From Corydoras sp. C115 (Eukaryota; Chordata; Actinopteri; Siluriformes; Callichthyidae): 64,000 bases of DNA. A model generated the notes under the pieces. It had not been told where the DNA came from and ran no database searches. It worked only from the letters and a program-made list of their open reading frames with translations. The stretch lies in contig JAFMOC010000266.1 of NCBI GenBank assembly GCA_019802505.1, positions 377,501 through 441,500 of the forward strand, in the 5' to 3' direction. This document shows, piece by piece, positions 44,612 through 55,679 of this stretch (positions are counted from its first letter, which is position 1; the number at the start of each line of letters is the position of its first letter). The translations under genes were made by a program, and so were the position numbers.

Positions 44612-44950
44612 GGCGGCACGGTGGCTTAGTGGTTAGCACGTTCTCCTCTCAGCGCTAGGGATTCCCGGTTCGATTCCCCATCTGGTTGGAGTTTCCATGT
44701 TCTCCCCGTGTCTGCGTGGGTTTCCTCCGGGTTCTCCGGTTTCCTCCCACAGTCCAAAAACATGGATCAAGTCAACTTAATTCTCCAAATTGCCCCATAT
44801 AGAGTGTGTCTGTATGAGTGAGTGTGTGCCCAGCGATGGATTGGCGCCCTGTCCTGGGTGTATCTGCCCAGCGCCCGAAACGTTCTCCCCTGGATGGGCA
44901 TGGGGAACCCCACCGCGACCCTAATATATAGGATAAAGCGGAAGATAAAG
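44612..44950 (+). mobile_element. V-SINE, full length
   Basis: Near consensus; tail AATATATAGGATAAAGCGG. Confidence 0.9.
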
Positions 44951-45029
44951 TATTCTCAGTAATAAACACTACATTTATTCCCTATTGTTTGTAGTTTGGA
45001 ATCGTTTATTTCTGCTGGGAGACATACAT

Positions 45030-45240
45030 TTGCATTACATTTGGTCATTTTTCAGATGGTTTTATCCAAAGCGACTTACAAGGTGAGCACAGGGTTCATC
45101 ATAACATCTCTGGAGCAATGAGGGTTAAGGGTCTTGCTCAAGAACCCACATTGGTAACTTCAGTGGACCTGGGATTTGAACCCCCAACCTTCAGATTGAT
45201 AACCCAACACCCTAACCACTGAGCTACCACTCCCTAGACA
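45030..45240 (-). mobile_element. Second SINE family, near full length
   Basis: Tail complement TTTTATCCAAAGCGACTTAC, body AGGGTTAAGGGTCTTGC, B box as GGGATTTGAACCC and head TAACCACTGAGCTACCAC. Same family as 34955-35156. Confidence 0.82.
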
Positions 45241-45700
45241 GACTAGTAAACAATCATTGAAATAAATGAATAACTTCTCCTACTTTCCATAATGCAGTAA
45301 TTAGATTAATGAGGTTATATGTTTAATGAAGTACATGGGAACGTAGCACCAAAAAAGAATAAAACATTAACAAGAGCACCGAGGAAGACGAAATGAAGAC
45401 CGATGTCCTGAGTGCGTGTCCACTGTCTGGCCATTAAGACTTCTTTAACCTGACAAAGCTGCTTACACAAGAGGGTTATCTCTAATCTTTCTGTAGGCTT
45501 ATCTGAATAACGTATAAGCTGCGTTGGATATGAGTCATGAGCAACATTCCATATGCTCACACTCTGCTCCTGTACTTCCGCTGAAGGTTGTTGCCAATGC
45601 TGCAACATAGAAAGCCGATTTACGCTGCGACATGCTGTAATAGAGTAGCATCACTGCCAATGACCTCATCCCTGTTCTAGCATGACCTTCTTCTGGGAAT
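45241..45700. other. Unique sequence
   Basis: No recognisable gene; minus frame 45315-45608 is unrecognised. Confidence 0.45.
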
Positions 45701-45747
45701 TGGATGACGATGGTGATGATGGTGGTGGTGATGATGGTGATGGTTAA
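45701..45747. repeat. GATGGT microsatellite
   Basis: Short GATGGTGGTGATGATG-type run. Confidence 0.9.
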
Positions 45748-45759
45748 TCATCCACATAC

Positions 45760-45813
45760 GTTTACATTTAGTCATTTAGCGGACACTTTTATCCAAAGGG
45801 ACGTACAAATGAG
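45760..45813 (-). mobile_element. Second SINE/LINE family tail fragment
   Basis: TTTACATTTAGTCATTTAGC followed by ACTTTTATCCAAAGGG; the tail only. Confidence 0.75.
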
Positions 45814-45823
45814 TGAACAACAT

Positions 45824-46016
45824 CCATCCATCCATTATCTTCCACTTTATTCTATATTCGGGTCGCGGAGGGGTTCCCCATGCCCATCCAGGGGAGAACG
45901 TTTCGGGCGCTGGGCAGATAAACCCAGGATGCCAATATATCACTGGGCACACACTCACTCACACAGACACACTCTAGATGGGGCAATTTGGAGAACTCAA
46001 TTGACTTGATCCATGT
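45824..46016 (-). mobile_element. V-SINE, tail and body
   Basis: Ends at GACTTGATCCATG before the core, then unique sequence and TA repeats. Confidence 0.87.
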
Positions 46017-46046
46017 GTAGAAACATTGGTATAAAGTATACAGAGA

Positions 46047-46194
<148 letters not shown>

Positions 46195-46625
46195 GGGGCG
46201 GCACAGTGGCTTAGTGGTTGGCATGTTCTCCTCTCAGTGCTGGGGATTCCCGGTTCGAATCCCAATCTGCGTGAAGTTTCCATGTTCTCCCCATGTCCGC
46301 GTGGGTTTCCTCCGGGTTCTCCGGTTTCCTCCCACAGTCCAAAAACATGGACCAAGTCAATTGAGTTCTCTAAATTGCCCCATATAGAGTGTGTGAGTGA
46401 GTGTGCCCAGCGATAGATTGGTGCCCTGCAAGTCAATTGAATTCTCCAAATTGCCCCATATAGAGTGTGTCTGTGTGAGTGAGTGTGTGCCCAGCGATGG
46501 ATTGGTTTCCTGTCCTGGGTGTATCTGCCCAGCGCCCGAGACGTTCTCCCCTGGATGGGCATGGGGAACCCCACCGCCCCCGCGACCCTAATAGAGGATA
46601 AAGCGGAAGATAATGGATGAATGAT
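46195..46625 (+). mobile_element. V-SINE plus second partial body
   Basis: Head to GATTGGTGCCCTG (46430), then a restart at CAAGTCAATTGAATTC continuing to the tail. Confidence 0.87.
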
Positions 46626-46637
46626 ATATATATAAAT

Positions 46638-46708
46638 AAATGGAGTTTCCATGTTCTCTCCGTGTCCGTGTGGGTTTCCTCCGGGTTCTCCGGTTTCCTC
46701 CCAGTCAG
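46638..46708 (+). mobile_element. V-SINE core fragment
   Basis: TGGAGTTTCCATGTTCTC to GGTTTCCTCCCAG only. Confidence 0.83.
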
Positions 46709-47220
46709 TGTGTGAGAATGTGTGTGTGTGTGTGTAGTGTGTAGTAAGCCGAGGTTGTTTGTAAATACTACATCATGTCGTCTGCACATGAGTGCCACTT
46801 AGTGTCATTGGCGCAGTGGGAGGTTGGTGCTGACCCGGCAGTAGGGTGACTCATTAGAGAACTTAATTTAGGCTTGATAACGGCCTTGCACATTTCAAAC
46901 CTTTCTCATCTGTACTTTCTCGCGACTCTATAATGGAACGAGGTTCACGCCGTTTCTTGGTGCCGTTTCATTTAAGCCTGCTGAGTTTCCCTCGCAGAAA
47001 CCCACGCCTCCAGCCTTTTACTCTTCATTTCCAAGCAAACAGCCTGCCAGCGATTTAAATATAGCTAACATGCATTTACAACGCGGGACAACAGCTAGAT
47101 ACAAAAGAATTAAATGTTCTAAGTAAAAGAAAAATCTCAGTGCCGAAATCCACGGAAATGTTATTCAATTAAGATCTGGGTTTTTAACATGGGCTTAAAA
47201 ATCAGGATTAATATGACGTG
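46709..47220. other. Unique sequence
   Basis: Non-repetitive apart from a short GT run at 46715; no gene recognised. Confidence 0.45.
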
Positions 47221-47226
47221 ACGAAG

Positions 47227-47575
47227 GGCGGCACGGTGGCTTAGTGGTTGGCATGTTCTCCACTCAGCGCTAGGGATTCCCGGTTCGAATCCAAATCTGG
47301 GTGGAGTTTCCATGTTCTCCCCGTGTCCGCGTGGGTTTCCTCCGGGTTCTCCGGTTTCCTCCCACAGTCCAAAAAGGTCAATTGAATTCTCCAAATTGCC
47401 CCATATAGAGTGTGTGAGTGTGTGAGTGAGTGAGTGTGTGCCCAGCGATGGATTGGTGTCCTGTCCTGGGTGTATCTGCCCAGCGCCCGAAACGTTCTCC
47501 CCTGGATGGGTATGGGGAACCCCCCGCAACCCTAATAGAGGATAAAGGAAGATAATGGATGGATGGATGGAAGTT
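47227..47575 (+). mobile_element. V-SINE, full length
   Basis: Small deletion at the core end (CCAAAAAGGTCAATTG). Confidence 0.9.
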
Positions 47576-47579
47576 GCCC

Positions 47580-47935
47580 ATTCATTCATTCATTCATTCA
47601 TTATCTTCCGCTTTTATCCTCTACTAGGGTCGTGGGGGGAGGGGAGGTTCCCCATGCCCATCCAGGGGAGAACGTTTCGGGTGCTGGGCAGATACACCCA
47701 GGACAGGGCGCCAAACTATCACTGGACACACACTCACTCACACAGACACACTCTATATGGGGCAATTTGGAGAACTCAATTGACTTGATCCATGTTTTTG
47801 GACTGTGGGAGGAAACCGGAGAACCCGGAGGAAACCCACGCGGATATGGGCTAAACATGGAAACTCCACCCAGATTGGGATTGGAACCTGGAATCCCTCG
47901 TGCTAAGAGGAGAACATGTTAACCACTAAGCCACT
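47580..47935 (-). mobile_element. V-SINE, full length
   Basis: Tail to tail with the previous copy and ending about 90 bases before CERKL exon 2. Confidence 0.9.
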
Positions 47936-48023
47936 AATATTATTTGCCCTTCAGACTTTAATATTGAAAGCATTTCTGCTTTTTTACGTTTTAATAAACT
48001 CAGAAACGTTCTTGATTTTGCAG

Positions 48024-48257
48024 GCAAGACTTCAAAGAAGCCTGAGGAGGACTTTGTAGAGCTGGATGAGGTTTTTGCGGTGAAGGTGAAGCGGCGCCGT
48101 TCGGTCGGTCAGCACACGGGCGGTACCGTGCTCGGCATCACTCTGTTCGTCTGTAAGCACAAAGGAGCTAAACTTAAAGACGACACCATCCATCTGGACA
48201 ACATGAGTGTGGACCACTGCGAGGTCTGGTTCAGGAACCTCAAAGACATCCTGGATG
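48024..48257 (+). CDS. CERKL: CERKL coding exon 2
   Basis: 234 bp, phase 1 at both ends, so it adds exactly 78 codons when joined to exon 1 by a shared Gly codon. The product reads KPEEDFVELDEVFAVKVKRR, then GGTVLGITLFVCKHKGAK and SVDHCEVWFRNLKDILDG. It closely follows human CERKL (EFIELKDIFSVKLKRR..., GTLLGITLFIC, EDHCDIWFRQFKKILAG). This is the PH-like N-terminal region ahead of the diacylglycerol-kinase-type catalytic fold. KVKRRR corresponds to the basic nuclear-localisation motif reported in the human protein. The acceptor is TTTTGCAG after a T-rich tract and the donor is GATG|GTAGGA. SINEs lie within about 90 bases on both sides. Exons encoding the catalytic part are beyond the window. 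Confidence 0.94.
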
Positions 48258-48279
48258 GTAGGACAACACATTTCAGCCA

Positions 48280-48352
48280 AAGTAGTTGCTGGGATTGGGA
48301 ATCGAACCGGGGACCTGTAGGTCGCAAGGCTGGTTCCTTAACCACAAGCCCC
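48280..48352 (-). mobile_element. Head of a third tRNA-derived SINE
   Basis: On the minus strand: GGGGCTTGTGGTTAAGGAAC as A-box region and GGTTCGATTCC as B box, followed by AACTACTTTGGCTGAAATG. It is not a V-SINE head. It is fused to a V-SINE body that lacks its own tail. Confidence 0.65.
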
Positions 48353-48637
48353 ATACCCATCCAGGGGAGAACGTTTTGGGCGCTGGGCAGATACACCCAG
48401 GACAGGACGCCAATCTATTACTGGACACACACTCACTCACACAGACACACTCTATATGGGGCAATTTGGAGAACTCAATTGACCATGTTTTTGGACTGTG
48501 GGAGGAAACCGGAGAACCCGGAGGAAACCCACGCAGACACGGGGAGAACATGGAAACTCCACCCAGATGGGGATTCGAACCGGGAATCCCTAGCGCTGAG
48601 AGGAGAACATGCTAACCACTAAACCACCGTGCCACCC
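48353..48637 (-). mobile_element. V-SINE, tail missing
   Basis: CATACCCATCCAGGGGAG to CCGTGCCACCC; abuts the foreign SINE head. Confidence 0.88.
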
Positions 48638-48644
48638 TAGTTAT

Positions 48645-48985
48645 TATTCATCCATCCATCCATTATGTTCCGCTTTATCTCTATTAGGGTCGCAGGGGGA
48701 GGGGGGAGGTTTCCCATGTCCATCCAGGGGAGAACGTTTCGGGCACTGGGCAGATACACCCAGGACAGGGCGCCAATCTATCACTGGACACACACTCACT
48801 CACACAGACACACTCTATATGGGGCAATTTGGAGAACTCAATTGACCATGTTTTTGGACTGTGGGAGGAAACCGGAACCCGGAGGAAACCCACATGGACA
48901 CGGGGAGAACATGGAAACTCCACCCAGATTGGGATTGGAACCGGGAATCCCTAGTGCTGAGAGGAGAACATGCTAACCACTAACC
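48645..48985 (-). mobile_element. V-SINE, full length
   Basis: Shares the GAACTCAATTGACCATGTTT deletion variant with the preceding copy, so one derives from the other or from a common source. Confidence 0.9.
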
Positions 48986-48989
48986 ATCA

Positions 48990-49235
48990 TGTCTTACCAA
49001 AAATTCCAACTCTCAACTTCTCCAAATAGAGTCACCTGGTTGTATGACTTATTTTAGGTGCTCAATCTCTAATCCATTAATGATCATTAATGCATTCAAT
49101 CAATAATAATGCAATTAATAATAATTTGCCCTGAAGCCTTTTATATTTATATTTATATAAACATAGTGTAATCACAAAGTTCACATTGAGATTCTTGTAC
49201 TTGTTTATTCAGTTCTCATAAAGCATTGCAGAAAC
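48990..49235. other. Unique AT-rich sequence
   Basis: No recognisable feature. Confidence 0.45.
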
Positions 49236-49237
49236 AG

Positions 49238-49565
49238 GGCGGCACGGTGGCTTAGTGGTTAGCATGTTCTCCTCTCTGCACTATCTGGGTGGAGGTTCCA
49301 TGTTCTCCCCGTTTCCGCGTGGGTTTCCTCCGCGTTCTCCGGTTTCCTCCCACAGTCCAAAAACATGGATCAAGTCGATTGAGTTCTCCAAATTGCCCCA
49401 TATAGAGTGTGTTTGTGTGAGTGATTGTGTGCCCAGTGATAGATTGGTGTCCTGTCCTGGGAGTATCTGCCCAGCGCCCGAGACGTTCTCCCCTGGATGG
49501 GCATGGGGAACCCCACCGCGACCCTAATAGAGGATAAAGCGGAAGATAATGAAATGGATGGATGG
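49238..49565 (+). mobile_element. V-SINE, B box deleted
   Basis: TCTGCACTATCTGGGTGG skips the B-box segment. Confidence 0.88.
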
Positions 49566-49639
49566 ACTTAAAATCATCATGACGAATTTCTTGAGAAAAA
49601 TAGGTTTAGACCAACTGGCTGAGGTAGAGTCACTTAGGT

Positions 49640-50105
49640 CACTTCTCCCCGTGTCTGCGTGGGTTTCCTCCGGGTTCTCCGGTTTCCTCCCACAGTCCAA
49701 AAACATGGATCAAGTCAATGGCGATCCTAATAGAGGATAAAGCGGAAGATAATGGATGGATGTTTGTCTGTGTTAAAAATGACCTATTGGATTCAAGATA
49801 ATGTGAATGCTCTTAATTGCCCCATATAGTGACCAATGTTCTCCCCGTGTCCGCATGAGTTTCCTCCTGGTTCTCCGGTTTCCTCCCACAGTCCAAAAAC
49901 ATGGAAGTCAATTGAGTTCTCCAAATTGCCCCATCTAGAGTGTTTGTGTTTGTGTGAGTGAGCATGTGCCCAGCGATAGATTGGCAGATTGGTGTCCTGT
50001 CCTGGGTGTATCTGCCCAGCGCCCCAAACGTTCTCCCCTGGATGGGCATGGGGAACCCCCCCTGCGACCCTAATAGAGGATAAAGCAGAAGATAATGGAT
50101 GGATA
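49640..50105 (+). mobile_element. Two partial V-SINE copies
   Basis: 49640-49765 is core joined directly to tail. 49800-50105 starts in a body-like piece (AATTGCCCCATATAGTG), then core, body and tail. Confidence 0.82.
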
Positions 50106-50489
50106 TATGGATTTTGATACTTTAACACGGTTGACTTAAGGCCCTTAAAATAGAAAAGCAAAGCCCGGATTATCAGCAGTATTTATTATTAAATTTCTCA
50201 GCATGACGCTGTAGAGAGGCTTTATCTGGAACTTTCTATGGGCATACCTTTTATTGCAGCGCTCCACATCATGCAAACATTGTCACGGCAAACAGCAGGC
50301 ATGCTTTGGGCTTTATTACGTTTGCCGGTGCCTATTGAACGCAGACAGGAATGGTTTACTCGAGCCACTAATGAATTTCAGACAGTGTGTCATGAGTAAA
50401 TGATTTCTCAGGAGCGCGCTGTGTAAGCAAACGAAACCAAAGCAACGTCTCGGAAAGGCCAGCACGTTTGCTGTCATGTGCATGACTCC
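50106..50489. other. Unique sequence
   Basis: About 380 bp of non-repetitive sequence with no gene recognised. Confidence 0.45.
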
Positions 50490-50516
50490 ATAATCAGTTA
50501 TATAATAACAATAATT

Positions 50517-50837
50517 CTCTATTAGGGTCGCGGTGGGGTTCCCCATGCCCATCCAGGGGAGAACGTCTCGGGCGCTGGGCAGATAGACCCAGAACAGGGC
50601 GGCAATCTATCACTGGGCACACACTCACACAGACACACACACTCTATATGGGGCAATTTGGAAAACTCAATTGACATTGATCCATGTTTTTGGACTGTGG
50701 GAGGAAACCGGAGAACCCGGAGGAAACCCACGCGGACACAGGGAGAACATGGAAACTCCACCCAGATGGGGATTCGAACCGGGAATCCCTAGCGCTGAGA
50801 GGAGAACATGCTAACCACTAAGCCACCGTGCCGCCCA
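50517..50837 (-). mobile_element. V-SINE with clear target duplication
   Basis: ATAATCAGTTATATAATA occurs at 50490-50507 and 50842-50859, an 18-base direct repeat as expected for LINE-type target-primed insertion. The tail is shortened to CTCTATTAGGG. Confidence 0.92.
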
Positions 50838-50861
50838 TTCGATAATCAGTTATATAATATT

Positions 50862-50996
50862 AATTCATTCATTCATTCATTATCTTCAGCTTTATCCTCT
50901 ATTAGGGTCGCGGGGGGTTCCCCATGCCCATCCAGGGGAGAACGTTTCGGGCGCTGGGCAGATACACCCAGGACAGGACGCCAATCTATCACTGGG
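50862..50996 (-). mobile_element. V-SINE, tail and body
   Basis: Stops at ATCACTGGGC before an ATA microsatellite. Confidence 0.87.
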
Positions 50997-51024
50997 CAAT
51001 AATAATAATAATAATAATAATAAT
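50997..51024. repeat. (ATA)n microsatellite
   Basis: Nine AAT/ATA repeats at the junction of two SINEs. Confidence 0.95.
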
Positions 51025-51350
51025 GGCGGCACGGTGGTTTAGTGGTTAGCATGTTCTCCTCTCAGCGCTAGGGATTCCCGGTTCGAATCCCCATCTGGGT
51101 GGAGTTTCCATGTTCTCCCCGTGTCCGTGTGGATTTCCTCCGGGTTCTCTGGGGTCCTCCCACAGTCCAAAAACATCGATCAATGTCAATTGAGTTCTCC
51201 AAATTGCCCCATATAGAGTGTGTCTGTGTGAGTGAGTGTGTGCCCAGTGATAGATTGGCGCCCTGTCCTGGGTGTATTTGCCCAGCGCCCGAAACGTTCT
51301 CCCCTGGATGGGCATGGGGAACCACCACACGACCCTAATAGAGGATAAAC
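51025..51350 (+). mobile_element. V-SINE, full length
   Basis: Tail ends early at GAGGATAAAC. Confidence 0.9.
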
Positions 51351-51485
51351 TGATGTTTTGTCAGTTGCCCCGGATCAAATGAGACCGGTTTCTTTCGCCA
51401 GTATCGGGAGTAAAGTTACCGTAATAACTGTATGTTGGCTGTAAAGAGCAGCTTCTCAGCTTTCAGAAACTGTCAGAACCCACAT

Positions 51486-51765
51486 TGGGTTCGAATCCCA
51501 ATGTGGGTGGAGTTTCCATGTTCTCCCCGTGTCCGTTTGGGTTTCCTCCGGGTTCTCCGGTTTCCTCCCACAGTCCAAAAACATGGATCAAGGTCAATTG
51601 AGTTCTCCAAATTGCCCCATATAGAGTGTGTGTGTGTTCCCAGTGATAGATTGGCGTCCTGTCCTGGGTGTATCTGCCCAGCGCCCGAAACGTTCTCCCC
51701 TAGATGGGCATGGGGAACCCCCACCACGACCCTAAAGCGGAAGATAATGGATGGATGGATATATA
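51486..51765 (+). mobile_element. V-SINE, head trimmed
   Basis: Starts at the B box (GGGTTCGAATCCC); the tail lacks TAATAGAGGAT. Confidence 0.88.
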
Positions 51766-52330
51766 TACTATATATTATATATTATATATATATATATATA
51801 TTAATTAATCATTTAATTAATAATAATATAAACCATGAGTCCAGGTTAGATACCAATGAGCAACTCAAACAAACGTTTATATCAAGCGCCTCATGGGACA
51901 TTGTCTATTTGGTAAGAGGTGTTCATTGTTGTTCCATTGTTGTGTGCCTGAGAGCATGGAGGGGGGGGGGGCATGGGTAGTTTGAGGGAGGTGCTTTGGC
52001 TCCATGGAGCTGTTGGAAGGCAGTGGAGGAACAGGTTGCTCCCCCGGCCTCCCTGCAGTTTGTAATTATCCATTCTCCTCTCACCAGCGCCGGCTGCCAG
52101 AACAGTGCAGTACAGGACAGGTGTCCTTCCAAAATACATTGGCCATCATTGTTTTTCACCTCCTCCTCCTCCTCCTCCTCCTCCTCCTCCTCAGTTTTTA
52201 CAAGCAGATTAAATCTGACTTGTTTAATAAGATAAACAGCCTAAAATATATAGACAGTGCTGTTTTTCCTTTTGCTTAGGGTTCGATGAGTTAACTGATT
52301 TTCAAGAGAATAGATTTCAAAACGCCAACA
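51766..52330. other. Unique sequence with TA and CTC microsatellites
   Basis: TA-rich 51762-51830 and (CTC)n 52159-52193; otherwise no recognised feature. Confidence 0.5.
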
Positions 52331-52334
52331 TACG

Positions 52335-52945
52335 TCATTCATTCATTATCTTCCACTTAATCCTTTACTAGGGTCACCAAGGGGTTCCCAATGCCCATCC
52401 AGGAGGCAACGCTTCGGGTGCTGGGCTGATACATCCAGGACAGGGCGCCAAGCTATTGCTATTGCTGGGCACACACTCACTTAAACAGATACACACAAAC
52501 TATATGGGGCAATTTAGAGCAGCCAATTCAAGAAACCTGCACAAACATGGGACGAACATGAATTATTATTATTATCTCATTTTTATCTCATATTATTGTG
52601 ACCGCTTATTCCTCTACTTAGGTTTTGTGTGTGGGGTGGGGGGGGTTCCCCATACCCATACCCATCGACAGGACAATGTTTTGGATGCTCGGCAGTTACA
52701 CTCAGAACAGGACGTCAATCTATCACTGGGTACACTCACATTGCTTACTCACAGACACACACTATATGGGGCAATTAAGAGCATTCACATTATCTTGAAT
52801 CCATGTGTTTGGACTGTGGGAGGAAATCTGAGATCCCAGAGAAAAGCTACATGGCCTATGGGGAAACATGCCCACCCAAATCAGGATTCGAACCTGGATC
52901 CCCAGTGCTGAGAGGTGTACTACATCACTACACCACCTTTTAGAG
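52335..52945 (-). mobile_element. Two old V-SINE copies, subfamily B-like
   Basis: 52335-52565 and 52590-52945 carry GGGCAATTTAGAGCAGCC and ATTATCTTGAATCCATG, the subfamily-B body, with many substitutions. Confidence 0.78.
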
Positions 52946-53277
52946 GATAATACTTTATCCTCTATTAGGGTCGAGGGGGGGTTCCCCATGCCCATCCAGG
53001 GGAGAACGTCTCGGACGCTGGGCAGATACACCCAGGACAGGGAACCAATTTATCACTGGGCACACACTCACTCACACAGACACACTCTATATGGGGCAAT
53101 TTGGAGAATTCAATTGACTTGATCCATGTTTTTGGACTGTGGAAGGAAACCGGAGAACCCGGAGGAAACCCACACGGACACGGGGAGAACATGGAAACTC
53201 CACCCAGATTGTGATTCGAACCGGGAATCCCTAACGCTGAGAGGAGAACATGCTAAACACTAAACCACCATGCCGCC
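52946..53277 (-). mobile_element. V-SINE subfamily A, near full length
   Basis: Tail trimmed (CTTTATCCTCTATTAGGG); head to CCATGCCGCC. Confidence 0.9.
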
Positions 53278-53287
53278 TATGTTTAAT

Positions 53288-53610
53288 ACATCCATCCATT
53301 CATTATCTTCCACTTTATTCTCTATTAGGGTCCAGGGGGGGGGGGGGTTCCTCATGCCCATCCAGGGGAGAACGTTTCGGGTGCTGGGCTGATACACCCA
53401 GGACAGGACGCCAATCTATCACTGGGCACACACTCACTCACACAGACACACTCTATATGGGGCAATTTGGAGAACTCAATTGACTTGATCCATGTTTTTG
53501 GACTGTGGGAGGAAACCGGAGAACCCTGAGGAAACCCACATGGACACGGGGAGAACATGGAAACTCCACCCAGATTGGGATTGGAACCTGGAATCCCTAG
53601 TGCCGCCCCT
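53288..53610 (-). mobile_element. V-SINE, head trimmed
   Basis: Ends CTAGTGCCGCCCC with most of the A-box region lost. GTTTAATACA flanks it on both sides (53280-53289 and 53611-53620), a likely target duplication. Confidence 0.9.
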
Positions 53611-53620
53611 GTTTAATACA

Positions 53621-54030
53621 GTTATTAAATGATTGTTATTCAATAAATTATTCTTAATGTCTGAAGGGCATCAGTATTAAAGGTGAATAATGGCTTCATT
53701 CTGTTCCATATCTTTACCATCACTTTATAAAAGGAGCAGTTCACGGCATTTAGACATTAATCTAGTTTATAGGCATTATGTCTAAGTCCCCTCAAATTAC
53801 TTCATAGCAAGCACGGCAGCACTTGTGTGTAATCTCAGATAATCTCCAGTTCACTGAGAGTGCAGTGCTGCAAATCACTGCCATTTTAATCTAAAGAGCT
53901 GCTTCCCGTAACTAACTTTAACCGAAACCTTATTTTTATGACATATTTTTTTTAATAACACAAACCCACGTCTTCATTTGACAAATAACGACCAAAAAAG
54001 ACTCTGACCTACAGAACCATTTCTGGATCT
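53621..54030. other. Unique sequence
   Basis: No recognisable feature until the LINE fragment. Confidence 0.45.
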
Positions 54031-54265
54031 TCCTCCTCCTACCTTCACTCTATCCTTTCAAAATACACTCGACTCGTTCACTTCACTCCAGTGATGATTG
54101 TCGCCTGGCGGTTCCACCTCACCGAGGAGCTGATTCTCACTCCGTGGCGTTCTCCACTGCAAAATGGTGGAACGATCTTCCCAACTCTGTCCGTAAGGCA
54201 GAATCACTAAAGAGTTTTAAGAAACTACTGAAGACGCATCTCTTTAACAAATACCTGTTCTAAAA
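54031..54265 (+). mobile_element. LINE ORF2 C-terminal fragment (second LINE)
   Basis: In one frame the last stretch reads KWWNDLPNSVRKAESLKSF then KKLLKTHLFNKYLF and a stop TAA at 54261-54263. The W-N-x-LP and LKTHLF signature is typical of the C-terminus of several fish non-LTR retrotransposons. Stops upstream in the same region show it is degraded. Its 3' untranslated tail continues at 54622 beyond a SINE insertion. Confidence 0.75.
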
Positions 54266-54273
54266 AAAGAAAA

Positions 54274-54621
54274 ATGGCGGCACGGTGGCTTAGTGGTCAG
54301 CACGTTCGCCTCTCAGCGCTAGGGATTCCCGGTTCGAATCCCCATCTGGGTGGAGTTTCCATGTTCTCCCCGTGTCTGCGTGGGTTTCCTTCGGGTTCTC
54401 CGGTTTCCTCCCACAGTCCAAAAACATGGATCAAGTCAATTGAATTCTCAAAAATTGCCCCATATAGAGTGTGTCTGTGTGAGTGAGTGTGTGCCCAGCG
54501 ATGGATTGGCGCCCTGTCCTGGGTGTATCTGTCCAGCGCCCGAGACGTTCTCCCCTGGATGGGCATGGGGAACCCCACCGCGACCCTAATAGAGGATAAA
54601 GCGGGAGATAATGAATGAATA
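54274..54621 (+). mobile_element. V-SINE inserted in the LINE 3' UTR
   Basis: Near-consensus full copy; splits the LINE coding end from its tail. Confidence 0.9.
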
Positions 54622-54755
54622 ACAATCAGGTTTGATGAATTTACAGTATAGTTGGTTTTCTCCATGGCTTCTGACTTGTGGTGTTCTCATTTGTAAGTCG
54701 CTTTGGATAAAAGCGTCTGCTAAACGACTAAATGTAAATGTAAAAAATGTAAAAA
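54622..54755 (+). mobile_element. LINE 3' UTR tail (second LINE)
   Basis: AAGTCGCTTTGGATAAAAGC GTCTGCTAAACGAC ending in AATGTAAATGTAA repeats, the same tail as the second SINE family. Confidence 0.78.
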
Positions 54756-55075
54756 GAGACGAAACGCTCGGTTTGGATTCAGTAATTTTAATAGATCTGG
54801 TTGTTTTTGGGTCTCGGGGGCTGCTCATAAAGCTGCGTTAAGCCACTGCGGCATAATCCCTCCAATTTTGGCTGTAATAAGTCCCTGTGTGATGTAACCC
54901 TGCTCCCGCAGTAGGTGCTATGCTCACTGGGAATTAGAGCGGATTGCCCCAGATCTGGGCATTACTATTTTGCGAGCGTTTATATGGTGATGCCACGCCT
55001 CCTTTTTCGCAGCACAGCAAACTTCTACCCGAGCTGCTGGTTTATGGTCACAAGAACTTTACCAGCATTTTGGTC
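54756..55075. other. Unique sequence
   Basis: No recognisable feature. Confidence 0.45.
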
Positions 55076-55076
55076 T

Positions 55077-55260
55077 TGGCGGCACGGTGGCTTAGTGGTT
55101 ACCACGTTCTCCTCTCAGTGCTAGGGATTCCCGGTTCGGATCCTCATCTGGGTGGAGTTTCCATGTTCTCCCCGTGTCAGCATGGGTTTCCTCCGGAGGG
55201 TGCCCCATCCCCATCCAGAACCTTTCGGGCGCTGGCCAGATACACCCAGGACAGGATGTG
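55077..55260 (+). mobile_element. V-SINE with core-body deletion
   Basis: TTTCCTCCGGAGGGTGCCCC joins the core to an out-of-order body. Confidence 0.83.
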
Positions 55261-55326
55261 TGATATACAATACATTATTGTAAATCATGTACCATAAATG
55301 GAAATAAAGATTAATATAAACAGAGA

Positions 55327-55667
55327 GGGCAGCACGGTGGCTTAGTGGTTAACACGTTCTCCTCTCAGCTCTAGGGATTCCCGGTTCGAATCCCAATCTG
55401 GGTGGAGTTTCCATGTTCCCCCCGTGTCCGCGTGGGTTTCCTCTGGGTTCTCCGGTTTCCTCCCATTCCAAAAACATCTATCAAGTCAATTGAGTTCTCC
55501 AAATTGCCCCATATAGAGTGTGTCTGTGTGAGTGAGTGTGTGTCCAGCGATGGATTGGCCCTGTCCTGGGTGTATCTGCCCAGCGCTCAAAACGTTCTCC
55601 CCTGGGTGGGCATAGGGAACCCCCCGCCCTAACCTAATAGAGGATAAAGCGGAAGATAATGGATGGA
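55327..55667 (+). mobile_element. V-SINE, full length
   Basis: Core variant CCTCCCATTCCAAAAAC. Confidence 0.9.
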
Positions 55668-55679
55668 TCAATAATAATA

